Shown piece after piece: positions 50,021-61,895 of a stretch of DNA of 64,000 nt (within the stretch, counting starts at the first letter, position 1; each line of letters starts with the position of its first letter). The stretch lies in assembly GCA_947095535.1 (NCBI GenBank), contig OX352774.1, positions 266,883,843-266,947,842 of the forward strand. The letters are read 5' to 3'. The position numbers were made by a program, and so were the translations under genes. The notes below the pieces were generated by a model that searched no databases, was not told the DNA's origin, and saw nothing but the letters and a program-made list of their open reading frames with translations. Source of the stretch: Poecilobothrus nobilitatus. Lineage: Eukaryota > Arthropoda > Insecta > Diptera > Dolichopodidae.

Positions 50021-52165
50021 ATGCAATTTACACTGATTTTAGCAAAGCATTCGATCGTGTAGATCAGCGGTCCTTAAACTTTATACTTCGCGGACCATGG
50101 ATTAAAAAATCTGAAATCTGCGGACCACCGAATTAATTTTACTTTCTTATAGATGCTTTGGTTTGATTGTTTTTATTTTGAATATTTTTTTTAAAACCGT
50201 TAAATTTAAATATTTATAAAATGTATACATACATGCATATATGATGTAAATTTATAAACTGTCTCTTTGAAATTACGTACACAATTACAATTATACATTT
50301 ACAATTACGGGTAAAGAACACAGGGCTACAGGGTCCCTAGTCAGTTATATATTATATAATGATCGGGCTACTAGATTTTATTCAAATTTAATGATTTTTT
50401 AAAAAATATTTTCATATTTTGAAAATTTCAAAAATAATTATTGAAGGAAAAAAAACAAAATAAATTTTTTTCATTACTAACATTGAAACTAATTTTAACA
50501 TTTTTTTTACACTAATAATTTTTTTCTTAGCGGACCACTTAAAAAGAGTCTGCGGCCCACTAGAGGTCCGCGGACCACAGTTTAAGAACCAATGGTGTAG
50601 ATCATTACACTTTGCTAAACAAACTTACAACTTTTGGTATATTGGGTTCTTTTCTTGCATGGCTTAACTCTTATTTATCAGAAAGAACACAAAACGTTAA
50701 ATATCAAGGTATATTGTCCAATATAATCGATGTTACTTCTGGTGTACCTCAAGGTAGCCATTTAGGGCCACTTTTATTCAATATATTTATTTCCGATCTT
50801 TCAGTATATTTGGGTGGCATACCGCACATAGCGTTTGCTGACGACCTAAAAATATATCAAGTTGTAAATGACAGTTCTGATGCAGCTTTACTTCAATCAA
50901 GCTTATCATCATGATTGATGTACAACCAACAAATTAGAGCTCAATATACAGAAATGCAAGGTTATCAGTTTTACCCGTAAACGTTCTTCTTTACTGTATG
51001 ACTACAGAATAGATAATCTAATACTTGAAAGGATTTTTAGTATTACTAATCTTGGAATTCTACTTCACAATAAACTTACCTTTAATCTGCACTATGACCA
51101 CTTAATTTCAAGAGCAAATAAAATGTTAGGTTTCATTAAAAGAAGAGCTAAAGAATTTAGTGACTTAGCTGTGACAAAAACTCTATATTAAACTTCTGGT
51201 TAGACTTCTATATAAAACTTCTGGTTCGTTCTATATTAGAATACAGTAGCATTATATGGGATCCAGCTTTTCAGGTTCATTCTAACAAAATTGAATCAGT
51301 TCAAAAACAGTTTCTTCTATTTGCATTAAGAAACCAATACAACCCTTCAGACTTTTTAAATCTTCCTAGCTACACAACAAGACTTAAATTCTTAAACATG
51401 CTCCCCTTGTCCTCGTAGACAAATATTTTCATCATGTGTTACTTTTGACATTCTAAATAATAATATTGCTATACAATCACTTAATTACAAATTTAGACTT
51501 AATGATAGAGTTAGACAAACAAGATACACGAAATTTTTGGTGGAATATAAACAAAGTACAGAATACGGAAGAAATGAACCGATAAACAGATGTTGTATTA
51601 CAATCAATAAAATCAGTTATCTCTATTCTTCAACAATTTCCAGAAATATCTTCAAAAACACTTTACATCAACACTTTTTCAATTTACTGACCTCAGACAA
51701 TTAATTCTAACCAATTCATAAATATACTTTTCATAAATTTATTCAAATGTATAATTTTTTTTTTTGTATTAATTTTCACAAAAAAGTTTTTGTAATTTAA
51801 TTTCATAATTATGTTCTTACATTCATAATTCTACATTAAGTATTTAAAGCATATTTTGATTATGTCATCAAGTTTTATTTTTCTTTTTTTTCTTTTTAGT
51901 AGTACTGTTTATTGTTTACATACATATCATTAAGAATTATAAAGTTTAGTTAAGAATTTAAGTTTTTGTGTCAAATCAAATTTTTTATTGTATAACTTCT
52001 ATTTTTTAAGTTTGAAATATATTTTTAATATTATACATATTAATTAGTCATTAAGAATTGCAATCATATTTGCAATATCAATGTTATAATTTCTGTTATT
52101 TTTTATCTTTTTTGTTTTTCTAAACATGTACATACATTGCTTTGGTAATTAAAATAAAATAAAAT
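50021..52165 (+). mobile_element. 5'-truncated LINE inside the mariner copy
   Basis: Same family as 1-4245. It begins in the reverse-transcriptase palm (YTDFSKAFD at 50029), is interrupted by a hAT MITE, and resumes at 50595 with VDHYTLLNKL, GVPQGSHLGPLLFN and the intact catalytic box AFADDLKIY (about 50837). Then come a frameshift, NKMLGFIKRRAKEF, VRSILEYSSIIWDP and QKQFLLFALRNQY. It ends with an (AAAAT)n tail at 52150-52165. Stops make it inactive, but it is better preserved than copy 1. Confidence 0.9.
50065..50594. mobile_element. 530-bp hAT MITE with 8-bp target duplication
   Basis: Ends CAGCGGTCCTTAAACTT and AGTTTAAGAACCAATG are inverted repeats of the common hAT CAGNGGTTCTTAAAC type. 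GTGTAGAT flanks both sides (50057-50064 and 50595-50602). Removing it and one duplication restores the LINE frame FDRVDHYTLL. No transposase. Confidence 0.95.
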
Positions 52166-53034
52166 AGCCCCAAAGAAAATAGTCAGGTGCTGACAAATCT
52201 GGCGAACGCACTGGCCAAATAATTTCCGAATTGCTGGAAATTATTCGCTCTACAAAAATTTGCCTTAAAAGTGCCATTGTGTCTCGGGCAGTGTGGGCAG
52301 TGGCTCCATCCTGCTGAAACCACATCTCAGATCTGTTTTAAAGAGCAGGACGTAAAAAATGTTCTATCATAAACTAATAACGCTCTCCATTTACGGTTAC
52401 AGCACTTCCATCTTAATTTTCGAAGAAGTTTAGCCCAATGATATTTTCAGATGTAATACCATATCACACTGTACAGCTAATGGAGTGCAATTGGCGCTGA
52501 TGAATGGCTCTTGGATTTTCAGGACCTCAGAACCTACAGTTATGCTTATTAACAAAGCCATTCAAATGAAAATGAGCTTCAACACTCATAATCAGATTTT
52601 CAATAAAGTTTATTTAATTTCTGGCCAACTGTTGAAATTTAACTGCAAAATTTAGACGTTGCCGATGATCTCCGGGTTTTAATTCTTGCACCAATTGCAC
52701 CTTATATGGGAATAACAGTAAATGTTTTTTTTTAAATACGCCGTAGTGACGTACGAGACATTCTTAGCTGAGCAGAACGGCTTCTGGTAGACGCTAAGAT
52801 TTTGCTCTACACGTCCGCAGTGCGAATTAAACATGGTCTACCGGTTCGAGGCAAATCTTTTACGGTGCCATGTTGGTGGTGACGATCAACTAAGCAACGA
52901 ATCATTGCTTCAGAGGGCGAAATTCTGACGTTGAAATGGCGATGATATGCTCTTTGCGTTAAAATAATTGATTGCTGATTTAAATAATAAAATTTTATTA
53001 TTCTGGTTCTTTGTTCAGTTGTGAATCTCTGCAT
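52165..53034 (-). pseudogene. Mariner-like transposase, broken
   Basis: Starts at 53034 with MQRFTTEQRTRIIKFYYLNQ, the N-terminal HTH, followed by HGTVKDLPRTGRPCLIRTAD, the linker that precedes the catalytic domain (75 codons, then a frameshift). Downstream frames on the same strand retain FQQDGA-type and IIWPVRSPDLS-like catalytic-core remains near 52190-52310. The C-terminal coding end lies beyond the LINE insertion at about 49530-49680. Frameshifts and the insertion make it inactive. Confidence 0.8.
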
Positions 53035-53146
53035 TATTTATTCTCCAGGTGTTATTTATATAATCTGGAAAAAAAATGAAACAAATTTATAAACGAAAAA
53101 GTTATTAAATTTTTAAACCCCATGGCAACTTTTGGCCCACCCTCTA

Positions 53147-54287
53147 GTGTTAGGTATTCATGGTTACATATTTTTTGTTTTATTTTGTTTTTTATGTTTC
53201 TATACAATATACATATGCACGCTTTTACATAGCTATATAAGAATAAGATTGCTATACATATAGTTTGAATCAGTTTGAATATGAATGCAGTTGTATATAT
53301 ATTATATAACTACATAGTGTAGTGTTAGGTATTCTATCTACCTATTTTTGTTTTATTATTTTTTTTCCTGTTTTTAATATGCATAAATCATAATAATATA
53401 TATATGTATTTATGTAGAAAATAGATTATACGATTTTGTATAGAAATACATTGAATGCATGACGGTATTATGTTGGTAACCTAGGTAGATATATGATGTA
53501 CAAATTGTACATTAAAAATTGTATGAGATTTTTTGAGTTGTTAACAAATTGTGTATAAAAGTACATTTTGTAAAAATAAACAAAGCTAAAAAATGCGTGC
53601 ATTGTATATAAAAATTTGCTATTATGGCTATTATTGGAATGAGTATTCATGATTATTCTAATAATATATGAGATGATTATTGATTATTTTCTATATAATA
53701 TGAAAAATAATTTGTATTTTTCTTTTAAAAATTGAATTGAATTGTAAAGCAGTAAAAACCAAAAACATACGTAATTTTGAATTTTTTTTAAAAATAAAAT
53801 TTAAGGGTACATCTTTAAAATTTATAGTAAAAGTACAAAATAATATTTATGCAATTCACAAAATTATTTGCTGAAGTTTCCATCAAAATTAATATTATGA
53901 TTTATAATATATGTATGTACATATTATGTATGCATCGCAAATTCAATAATATGTATTGCACTTTTTTCATTCAAATCAAATATTTTTTCTTAAAATGTTT
54001 GTGAAAAAAATGTTAAGAATAAGAAATCTGATTGCTGAAAATAGAAATGTTTGAAAATAACCGTTCAATTTGTCTATTGAGTCTATTTACATATTAATTG
54101 AAATATGACAAAGTTCAAAGTAAGTGTATACTAGAAAATATTTCGCCAGTCCTTAAATTTTATTTTTAATAAAATTTCAAACTTATTTGTTATACATTTT
54201 ATTAACATTATTTTTATTATTACAACTAACAGTGATTTAATTCTCAAGTTATTTTTTTAAAGTTTTAAAAAAAAGTGTTTAAAAAAT
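53147..54287. other. AT-rich stretch, no gene seen
   Basis: ATATATGTAT-type simple repeats. 54185-54290 is a copy of the old repeat at 4370-4470. Confidence 0.5.
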
Positions 54288-54772
54288 TTCCAGGTCACTT
54301 CAGAATATACAAATGTATTTTACATCTGATACGCTGAATTCAGTAAAAACAGATAGTATGAACGTGAAAACGAACTTTTGAGATGTCAGATGAGATTACA
54401 AATGTAAATTTTATTTTAGAACCGGTTCTAATTTTATCTGACTTTTAATATGTATTTTTGATATTTTTCATATATTCATATACAGTTGAATTGTTTGGTC
54501 GTAAAAAAATGAACGAATTTAATCAAAGAAATTATAAAATAAAGAAATTTGTCCAAATTATTCATGTTTAATTTTAATTTTTTCATTAAAATAGATTTTA
54601 CAAAACCAACAACTTTTTTTTGTTTATAAAATTTATTTAAAAAACTATCAAGATGGTGAGATACGTGTGAATCCTGGAAATAAAAACGATATGGAAAAAT
54701 TTGCATTTGTCTAATCAGCTGTTTTCTTCTGGTTTTTATTCAGCCAAGTCAGATGTAAAATACGTCTGAAGC
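54288..54772. mobile_element. MITE with TCAGACGTATTTTACATCTG-like ends
   Basis: GGTCACTTCAGA and GTATTTTACATCTGA at 54294-54332 mirror TCAGATGTAAAATACGTCTG and AAGCGACC at 54749-54777. It interrupts a dispersed repeat whose unbroken form is visible at 4440-4510 and, inverted, at 60463-60520. Confidence 0.75.
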
Positions 54773-54925
54773 GACCACGATTTACTTATGATATATGTTA
54801 TTTGTCTATGATATTATTTAATAGATGGGGAGTTAGGTATAGTAATTTCTTTCCTTCTTATGTGTTTTCTTTAATTAAAATTTTCTTTTTAAATACATAC
54901 TCTGCTTTCATTGATTTATGTGCTT

Positions 54926-55892
54926 ATTAGAGACTCACTCACTTCTTGGTGTCACTTTTTCTAGTCACTCGTTTGGAAATATTTTTATTATTACAGGTTT
55001 CATCCGAGTGACAAAAAAAGACTCAACAGAATTAAAACTCAACATATTTAAAAGCGAGAGTCGCTTATTTTTTAAGTTTTTGACATAAACTAAACGTTAA
55101 TCATTATATTTTCAAATTTGAAGTTCGACAAAAATATTTTCAAATATGGTTTTTAATAAAATGCCATTATATTTTTTTACAGGGATGGGATTACAATTAT
55201 CCCATTTTAAATTATTATGTTATTTTATTATTATCCCATTTTAAGTTGTTGAAGCTGTACCTATATACATAATATATACCTACTTAAGTATATATATACT
55301 TATATACCTACATATGTGTATATATATATATACTTATATACCTACTACATATGTATAGGTATCAAAATTAATTAACTAATAATTATTTTAGAATTCTTAG
55401 GTATGTATCTATATTCATATACTAATTTAAAAATTAAAATCATACTCTTGAAGTAGTTCGAAAGTTAAGTACTAATTGATACAAAAAAATGTTTAATAAC
55501 AGTGAATTATATTTTACTCACAGTGATCCTGAAGAGGAAATATCTTCTATAAAGAGGATTGCCAAGTATGGATTTTCTTTTACCAATTCCACAAATTTGT
55601 CAAATTGAGGTTTGGTTGTTTGCTTTAAACTAAACAAAAAAAATTATTAATAAATTTATAATTCATTATTTATTTACTTACTTAGTCCGTTTCATAGTCA
55701 TGTTCACCTCAGCAGTTAACTTTAACGATTAAAACGAAAATGTATAATAAGCTGCCACACAAAAAAAAGAAATGACTACTTTGTCACTTTTGAGTAATTT
55801 TTTGAGTCACTTTGTGATAGTTGTAATGTCTTTTAATACAGTCATCTCAATCCGGTCGGATATGACAGTAAAAGTGAGTCTCGTAATAAACA
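54926..55892. mobile_element. Probable TIR element with TTATTAGAGACTCACT ends
   Basis: TTATTAGAGACTCACTCACT at 54926 is mirrored by AGTGAGTCTCGTAATAA at 55874-55890. GTCACTTTTTCTAGTCACTC and GAGTAATTTTTTGAGTCACT add a second, inner mirror. No transposase. Confidence 0.5.
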
Positions 55893-56416
55893 CATTTAAT
55901 TAAAACAGTTTTAATTTTTTTAACTCAAAATTTTTTCCTTATGAAGCGCGCCATATAATACAAACATGTGTTGATATTCGATAGTTCTGTCATAGCTACA
56001 AAAATTGCCGCTTTAGCGTGAACATCACTTTTACTATTGTCAATTGGCTTATTGACTTTCTTGTCAAAAATCCGTCAGAACTCCAGACGGACTAGAAAAA
56101 ACAGTCATAAGGTATAAACAGAATAATGTCTACAACGGGCGAGGGCAACGGAATTCCGCTGCTTAAACAGAATAATGTCGAAAACAGCTGTTAATGTCAA
56201 AACTTTTATTTTACAAAAAATATAAACAAGGTAAATTCAAAACTTGAAACATCTTTAAAAAATTAATGAGACTTGTGAAGAAGGATTTTTAACGGTTTTT
56301 TACGAATGAAAGAAAAAGATGAAGAACATTTTTTCAAATTAACCAGATTGAATATTTTTTCATTTAATTTATTTTTGTCTTTTTTTATTACATTTTTGTA
56401 ATGTGGGTGTTTTAAA
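55893..56416. other. Gap upstream of a small ORF, no clear feature
   Basis: AAACAGAATAATGTC occurs twice (56118 and 56166) around a short GC-richer patch. I see no gene. Confidence 0.4.
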
Positions 56417-56575
56417 TTATAAATAATTTCGCATAATTTTACTTCCTCTATTAGCTTCTTTAATATCTTCCATCGAGTTTAAACATTGAGTTGAATAAAA
56501 ATCGATTGTCATTTTTTTCCGCCGGCGGCAAAAATAGAAATTAGAATTATTTTGTCGCCAACGATTTTCCGACAT
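56417..56575 (-). CDS. Possible small protein, divergent to mitochondrial AspRS
   Basis: From the ATG at 56575 the frame gives 52 residues, beginning MSENRWRQNNSNFYFCRRRK and ending SKIMRNYL. It is basic and polar, with no membrane segment or recognised domain. The composition is less biased than random AT-rich frames nearby. It lies about 200 bp upstream of the aspartyl-tRNA synthetase start on the opposite strand, so a shared promoter is possible. It could equally be a chance frame. Confidence 0.25.
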   Translation of the reverse strand: MSENRWRQNNSNFYFCRRRKKMTIDFYSTQCLNSMEDIKEANRGSKIMRNYL

Positions 56576-56639
56576 GAAAATTCCGACATCATTGTGGGCT
56601 CTTAAATTTAAATACACAGTGACGATTTGAATTTTGACA

Positions 56640-56690
56640 TTTCGCCGCGGAAAATCGATATCATTCGGTTTATACCTATATAAACATATA
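56640..56690. promoter_or_regulatory. Candidate promoter patch of the AspRS gene
   Basis: CGCCGCGG followed by AATCGATA (56653-56660) lies 120 bp before the start codon. AATCGATA is one base off the fly DRE (TATCGATA), a common element of housekeeping promoters. Suggestive only. Confidence 0.25.
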
Positions 56691-56781
56691 AAGTTTGAAG
56701 TTCATCAAGTTATCAATTTGAGGTTGGTTTTTTTATAAACTTATAATATTTGTTTTTATTTAAGTTTTAAAATAAATAAAT

Positions 56782-59700
56782 ATGCTAACTTACTTTAGTA
56801 ATATTGTTAATAGGAAAACGAAGAAAAACTTGATATCAGTATTTTTAAAAGTAAAAAACTTCAATCTACCAATAAAGTGTTTCCATCATAAAAATTTTCA
56901 ACCCTTAAAGCTAATAACTTTTACAAAATTTGATATGTTCAATAATTGGGCATCGAATAATTCGCAAATATTTGGTAACAATTATGGTATGAATTAAATT
57001 TACTTGATGTATTTTTGTAAATTTTATTGTGTTCCTTCTATTCATTTTAAACTATCAAAGGAGGGCAAAATGGTTGGGAGTACGATAACCCAAGATTTAG
57101 TTCATTTGGAAGTTACTTGCAAGGTAAACCAGCTGAGCCTCTAAAAATAGGGTGCGGAGATTTGAGATCACAACATAGAAATGAATACGTAGAATTATCT
57201 GGAAAATTTTCAAGGCGCCAGGTCGGACGTTTTTGTGATATAAAAGATAATACAGGGCATTGTCAATTAGTTATTGATGAACAGAAGGTTGGTAAAGTTC
57301 AATTGATAGTTAAACAATCTTAAAAAATGATAATTTAGTATCCAAAAATTGCAAAACGTTTGGCTAATTTACCAATGGATTCCCATTTAACGGTAATTGG
57401 TACTGTTTATCTTCGTCCCAACAAAAACGTCAACAGTGCTTCACGTACGGGGGAAGTAGAGGTAGGTGTTGAAGAAATAGTTCATGTTGACTTGACACGG
57501 ACTCCACGGTTTGGGAAGAAAAGATTACATAGTGCAATGGAAGACTGTGATCCTCAAGCAGTTACCAGTACTGAATATAAAATTTGCAGTTCGTAATATT
57601 TCATCATAGTAAGGAATATTTCATAATACATATATTTAATTTTAAAATACTTCTAGAAACTGAAAATATGCTGAAATATTTTGAAAATCGTGATATAACA
57701 TGCAATAATTTAAATTTACAATATATCGGTGAAGAAGTGCAGTTAGTTGGATGGACTCAAAAAGTTAAAAACACCAAATTCCAACAATTAAAAGATGGTT
57801 ACGGGCAAACTCAAATAATTTTAGAAAATGATCAAATGAAGTCACTTATAGAAACGTTACTACCAAATACAGTGATATTAGTGAAAGGCAAAGTTTTTGC
57901 AAGGCCTAAAGGAAATGTTAATATTGTAAGTAATAATGAATTTGAATATTGTAATTTTTTTTAACAATATGTATACATATATGATGTAAGATATTTCCAA
58001 CTGGAGATATTGAAGTACATGTGAGTGAAGTAAAAATTTTAGATCCTGAAGAGCCTTATGTTGGTCCAATTAAGAAGAAAATTTCTAAAAAAACGATTGA
58101 AGATGCAGCAAATGATGGATCAAATGGTATTTTTCCGAAAGATGATGATACAAATAAATTGATAAAAGACAAAGCAGCGAATACAAATAAATTTACCAAC
58201 CGATCACACAATTGTGGGGAACTTAGATTGCATAATATTAATGAAATCGTTACTTTATATGGCTGGCTAGAATTCCAAAGAATGAATAAATTTTTGGTAT
58301 TGAGAGATGGATATGGTCAAACTCAAATAATGTTGAATGGAAATATTACTCTTCCAGAAAATACTTCTTTAGAATCAATACTAAAAGTAATTGGTAAAGT
58401 GGTTCCACGTCCTACTAATATGCGAAACCCTTCGATGAAAACGGGAGAAATAGAAATTATAGCGGAAAGCATAGAAGTAATAAATGAGGCAAAAAAAAAT
58501 TTGCCAATAGAAGTTAGAAATTTTAATAGAGCTAAAGAAAATTTGAGATTGGAGCATCGTTACATTGACCTAAGGTTTCCATTTTATTTTGAATTTAAAA
58601 AATATATTTTTAAATTTTTCTTTAGATTTGCCGATATGCAAAGAAATCTTCGACTTAGATCGAATGTTCTAATGAAAATGAGAGAATATTTAATTAATTA
58701 TTTAGGATTCGTTGAAGTTGAAACTCCAACTTTATTTCGAAGAACTCCTGGAGGTGCTCAAGAATTTGTGGTTCCAACACAAAAGGCTGGTCATTTTTAT
58801 TCTCTTGTTCAAAGTCCTCAACAATTTAAACAAATGCTAATGGCAGGTGCGATTGACCGCTATTTTCAAGTGGCTAGGTGTTATCGAGATGAAGCTACTA
58901 GACCAGATAGGCAACCAGAGTTCACGCAACTGGACATTGAATTATCATTTTCCAAACGGGATGATATTTTAACTTTAATTGAAGAGCTACTATTATATAG
59001 TTGGCCACATGAGCTTTCAAAATTTAGTATTCCTTTTAAAAGAATGACTTATAATAAAGCTATGTCTAGTTATGGCTGCGATAAACCAGACACGCGATTT
59101 GATATGACGGTAAAATTTTTGAAAATTCTAAATTATTTTAATTTTAGGTTTATTGATTACAGATGGAGGATATTACCGATATAATTTCGGAAAATAAAAA
59201 TCTTTCGAAAAACTCTCCTAACTTTAAAGCTTATATAATTCCGTGTAAAGCAAATAAATCAGTATATTCGAATTCAGCAAAAAATCGTTTGGATATCATT
59301 GCCAAAGAGTATACCGATGTAAAGTTTATTTTATCCACGGTACCCAATAAAACTTGTTGGATTAATTCATTATCAAAGTTACTTTCTGAAAAAACTTGTA
59401 TGGACATTTATACCAAATATCAATTTGAAAATAATGATGTTTTTTTATTGGCTTACGGCCCAAAAATTGATACTGTAACTATTTTGAGATTGTAAACAAT
59501 TTTATAATAAAATAATTATATTTTTTACAGCAAACATTGTTAGGAAAGATCCGTTTAGAATATATGAATATTTGTGAAGAAAATAAAGTTCTTCCAAAAA
59601 GAACAAACAAAGATTATAAATTTCTTTGGATAATTGATTTTCCATTGGTTAGTTATAATTCGGAAACTAAAAATTGGGAATGTGTTCACCATCCGTTTAC

Positions 59701-60169
59701 ATCTGCAAATGAAGAAGATATGGATAAATTGTACAAACCCGAAGAATATCATTTAATTAAATCACAAGCATATGATCTTGTTCTGAACGGTGTTGAAATT
59801 GCTGGTGGATCAATACGGTTTCATAAGAAAGAGTTACAAAAATTAGTTTTAGATAAAATTTTAAATATAGAACACACACATCTTGAACATCTTTTAAGTG
59901 CTTTAGAATCTGGTTGTCCACCACACGGAGGAATTGCATTAGGTATTGATCGCTTATTAAGTATCATGTGTAAGACCAAAAGTATTAGAGATGTTATAGC
60001 ATTCCCAAAATCATTAAATGGTAAAGATTTACTATCTAAAGCTCCAGTACCAATATCGGAAGAAGAGAAAAACATGTATCATATACAAGTTTTAGATGAT
60101 AATATTGAAAATAAGGAATCAAAGGATGCAATTAAACAAATAGATAATGAAAAAATAAGATCTAATTAA
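56782..60169 (+). CDS. DARS2: Mitochondrial aspartyl-tRNA synthetase with three OB-fold modules
   Basis: Charges mitochondrial tRNA-Asp. Exons: 56782-56986, 57061-57287, 57339 to about 57588, 57657-57925, 57991-58574, 58626-59109, 59163-59474 and 59531-60169, about 989 aa. The N-terminus is basic and acid-poor, as in mitochondrial presequences. Three successive OB-fold modules follow, about residues 98-205, 235-345 and 380-480, each with a V-x-L-x-G line, a D-x-x-G-x-x-Q line, an RP and a TGE/D-x-E/V line. The class II core has motif 1 around VETPTLFRRTPGGAQE (543-558), the QSPQQFKQ loop (574), motif 2 RCYRDE (596-601) with RQPEFTQLD, an inserted GAD-like domain from about 674, and motif 3 GIALGIDRL near 911-919. 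The end of exon 3 is uncertain (57567 or 57588, both phase-compatible). Human DARS2 is 645 aa with one OB module. Confidence 0.95.
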
Positions 60170-60255
60170 TTAAAAAAAAAGAACTAGTTGTTTTTGATTA
60201 TTTTTTTTATTTGAAATCAATTAATTCTTGTATATCATGCTCTTATTACTTGTTC

Positions 60256-60261
60256 AATAAA
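60256..60261 (+). promoter_or_regulatory. Polyadenylation signal AATAAA of the AspRS gene
   Basis: The canonical hexamer is 87 bases after the stop codon, the first on this strand downstream of the gene. Confidence 0.6.
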
Positions 60262-60607
60262 AGTTTTAAATGTATTATATAAAATATGTAGAATTAATAA
60301 GATTATTGATACTGTAAAAAACTTTAAATTTTTAACTACAATTAAATGTGTCTGAAATGAACTGTTCATACATAGCTCTAAAATATAACATATCATAAAC
60401 TCTTTATGAAATTTACTAAACAATTGTGTGCAAAATTTTGTTATAAATTATATAATTATGGTATAATACATAATACCATAGACAAATAACATATAGATAA
60501 ATAAATCGTATGGTAATTTTTTAAACACTTATTTTTTAAAACTTGAAAAAATAACTTGGAAAGTACAAAAGTACATTACTGTTAAATGTAATAATAAAAA
60601 TAATAAG

Positions 60608-61084
60608 CGTATTCACGAGTTGGTGCAAAAGTGCAAATTGCACCGCAGCACATACTTGCACCAACTCGTGAACAACCCTAGCATGAATTTTTATTGAACT
60701 GTCAAATAAAATATCGTTGATGTGCTTTTTTTTTGTCTACATAAAAATTTAATATGCTTATCAAAAATTTCAGATATTTGTATATCTTCATATGCTTGAC
60801 TTAATAAATAATCAGAAATAGTTTTTTTCCCACTTTTTTTAGGCATTTTTTAAATTTTTATCTAATATAGCGCTTACAAAAAATAAATAAACAAACTTTG
60901 CAAAGGTCTTGCACAAATATGCAATAGGGTTTAGATCTTGCGTAGTCTTGCAAAATTTTTCACTTTTTTATACATGAAAACAACAACAAATTGTGCACTT
61001 TAACTGTCAAAAAATTTAAATATGCTACGGTGCAAAATTTGCACTTGTGCAAGACTACTTTGCACCAACTCGTGAATACCCTTA
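60608..61084. mobile_element. MITE with TTGGTGCAAA-type inverted ends, copy 2
   Basis: Second copy of the 1846-2321 element. The ends are AGCGTATTCACGAGTTGGTG and its inverse CACCAACTCGTGAATACCCT, flanked by TAA on both sides. The interior matches copy 1 almost base for base over CATATGCTTGACTTAATAAA and nearby words. Confidence 0.85.
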
Positions 61085-61895
61085 ATGTTAATAAAATGTA
61101 TAATCAAAATATACATAATGAAAATGTTATCTATACGTTTAAACCGCACATTTGTCTATGGTATATATACACACATTTTTCATTCTTTTTTTTTATTTGT
61201 GTTGTTTTTGTTTTACTTTGATTGCTTTAAAAATTATTTGGATTAGAATTTGGAGTTGATATTTGGTTGATATTTTTAATAGAGGATTTATCCATACATT
61301 TGGAATATTTCTTTTGGTAGTTAAAATTTAATGACTAAAAAAATACTTACATATGTAAGTAGTTTTAATTGTAGTCTTATTTTAAAATTTTTAGCTATAA
61401 GAATAAAATTAGTTTTTGGGTTTGGGTGTTTTAAGTGTTTTATTGTTGGTTGTGGAAGAATACAGCCAAAATACACGGTTATGTGTGCAGAACGTTTTAC
61501 TCTTCGTTTCACACCCCTTTCCTTTAAACTAATTTTATTGTGAGAATATTTTGTATTGAGAGAAAAAGAATATTCAACCAAAATTTTACTTTTTTCACAG
61601 GATTCATTTACTAATTAGGTAATACACACAAAAAAATTGTTTTTTTTTCCATTATTTATAAATTTTTGAACTGCGTGTATCGTCATCGTGAAAAAAAAGA
61701 AAATATAAAAGCGGGGAAAAAATTAAAATATTTGTGGTGTTAAATATTGATAAAAGACAATAAAATAGTTTTTGTTTATGTACATACATATGTATGTTTA
61801 CATATTAAATTTGTATAAAAAAAAAAGTGAATTTTTAGATTATATTAAATATATAAGTATATTTTAATTGATAAAATATAAAGTTTAGTTAAAAA
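61085..61895. other. Gap upstream of a candidate exon
   Basis: No gene is seen; frames at 61321-61581 are opposite-strand shadows of each other. TTGTATAAAAA at about 61812 could be a TATA box for the candidate exon at 61896. Confidence 0.35.

Larger units (their letters stand above)
49398..53144 (-). mobile_element. Mariner-type transposon of a second family, interrupted
   Basis: Left end CAGTGTGAGTCAAAAGTCAC with GGTTTAAAAATTTAATAAC; right end its inverse (GTTATTAAATTTTTAAACC, then ACTTTTGGCCCACCCTCTA). TA precedes the left end. The transposase reads on the minus strand and is cut by a large insertion (about 49690-52165). Confidence 0.85.

Noticed and set aside
59555..60075. Minus-strand frames of 60-84 codons opposite AspRS exon 8
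   Set aside because: Shadows of a clearly conserved coding exon on the plus strand.
61321..61581. Overlapping frames of 86 and 70 codons on opposite strands
   Set aside because: Mutual shadows with no domain or codon support.
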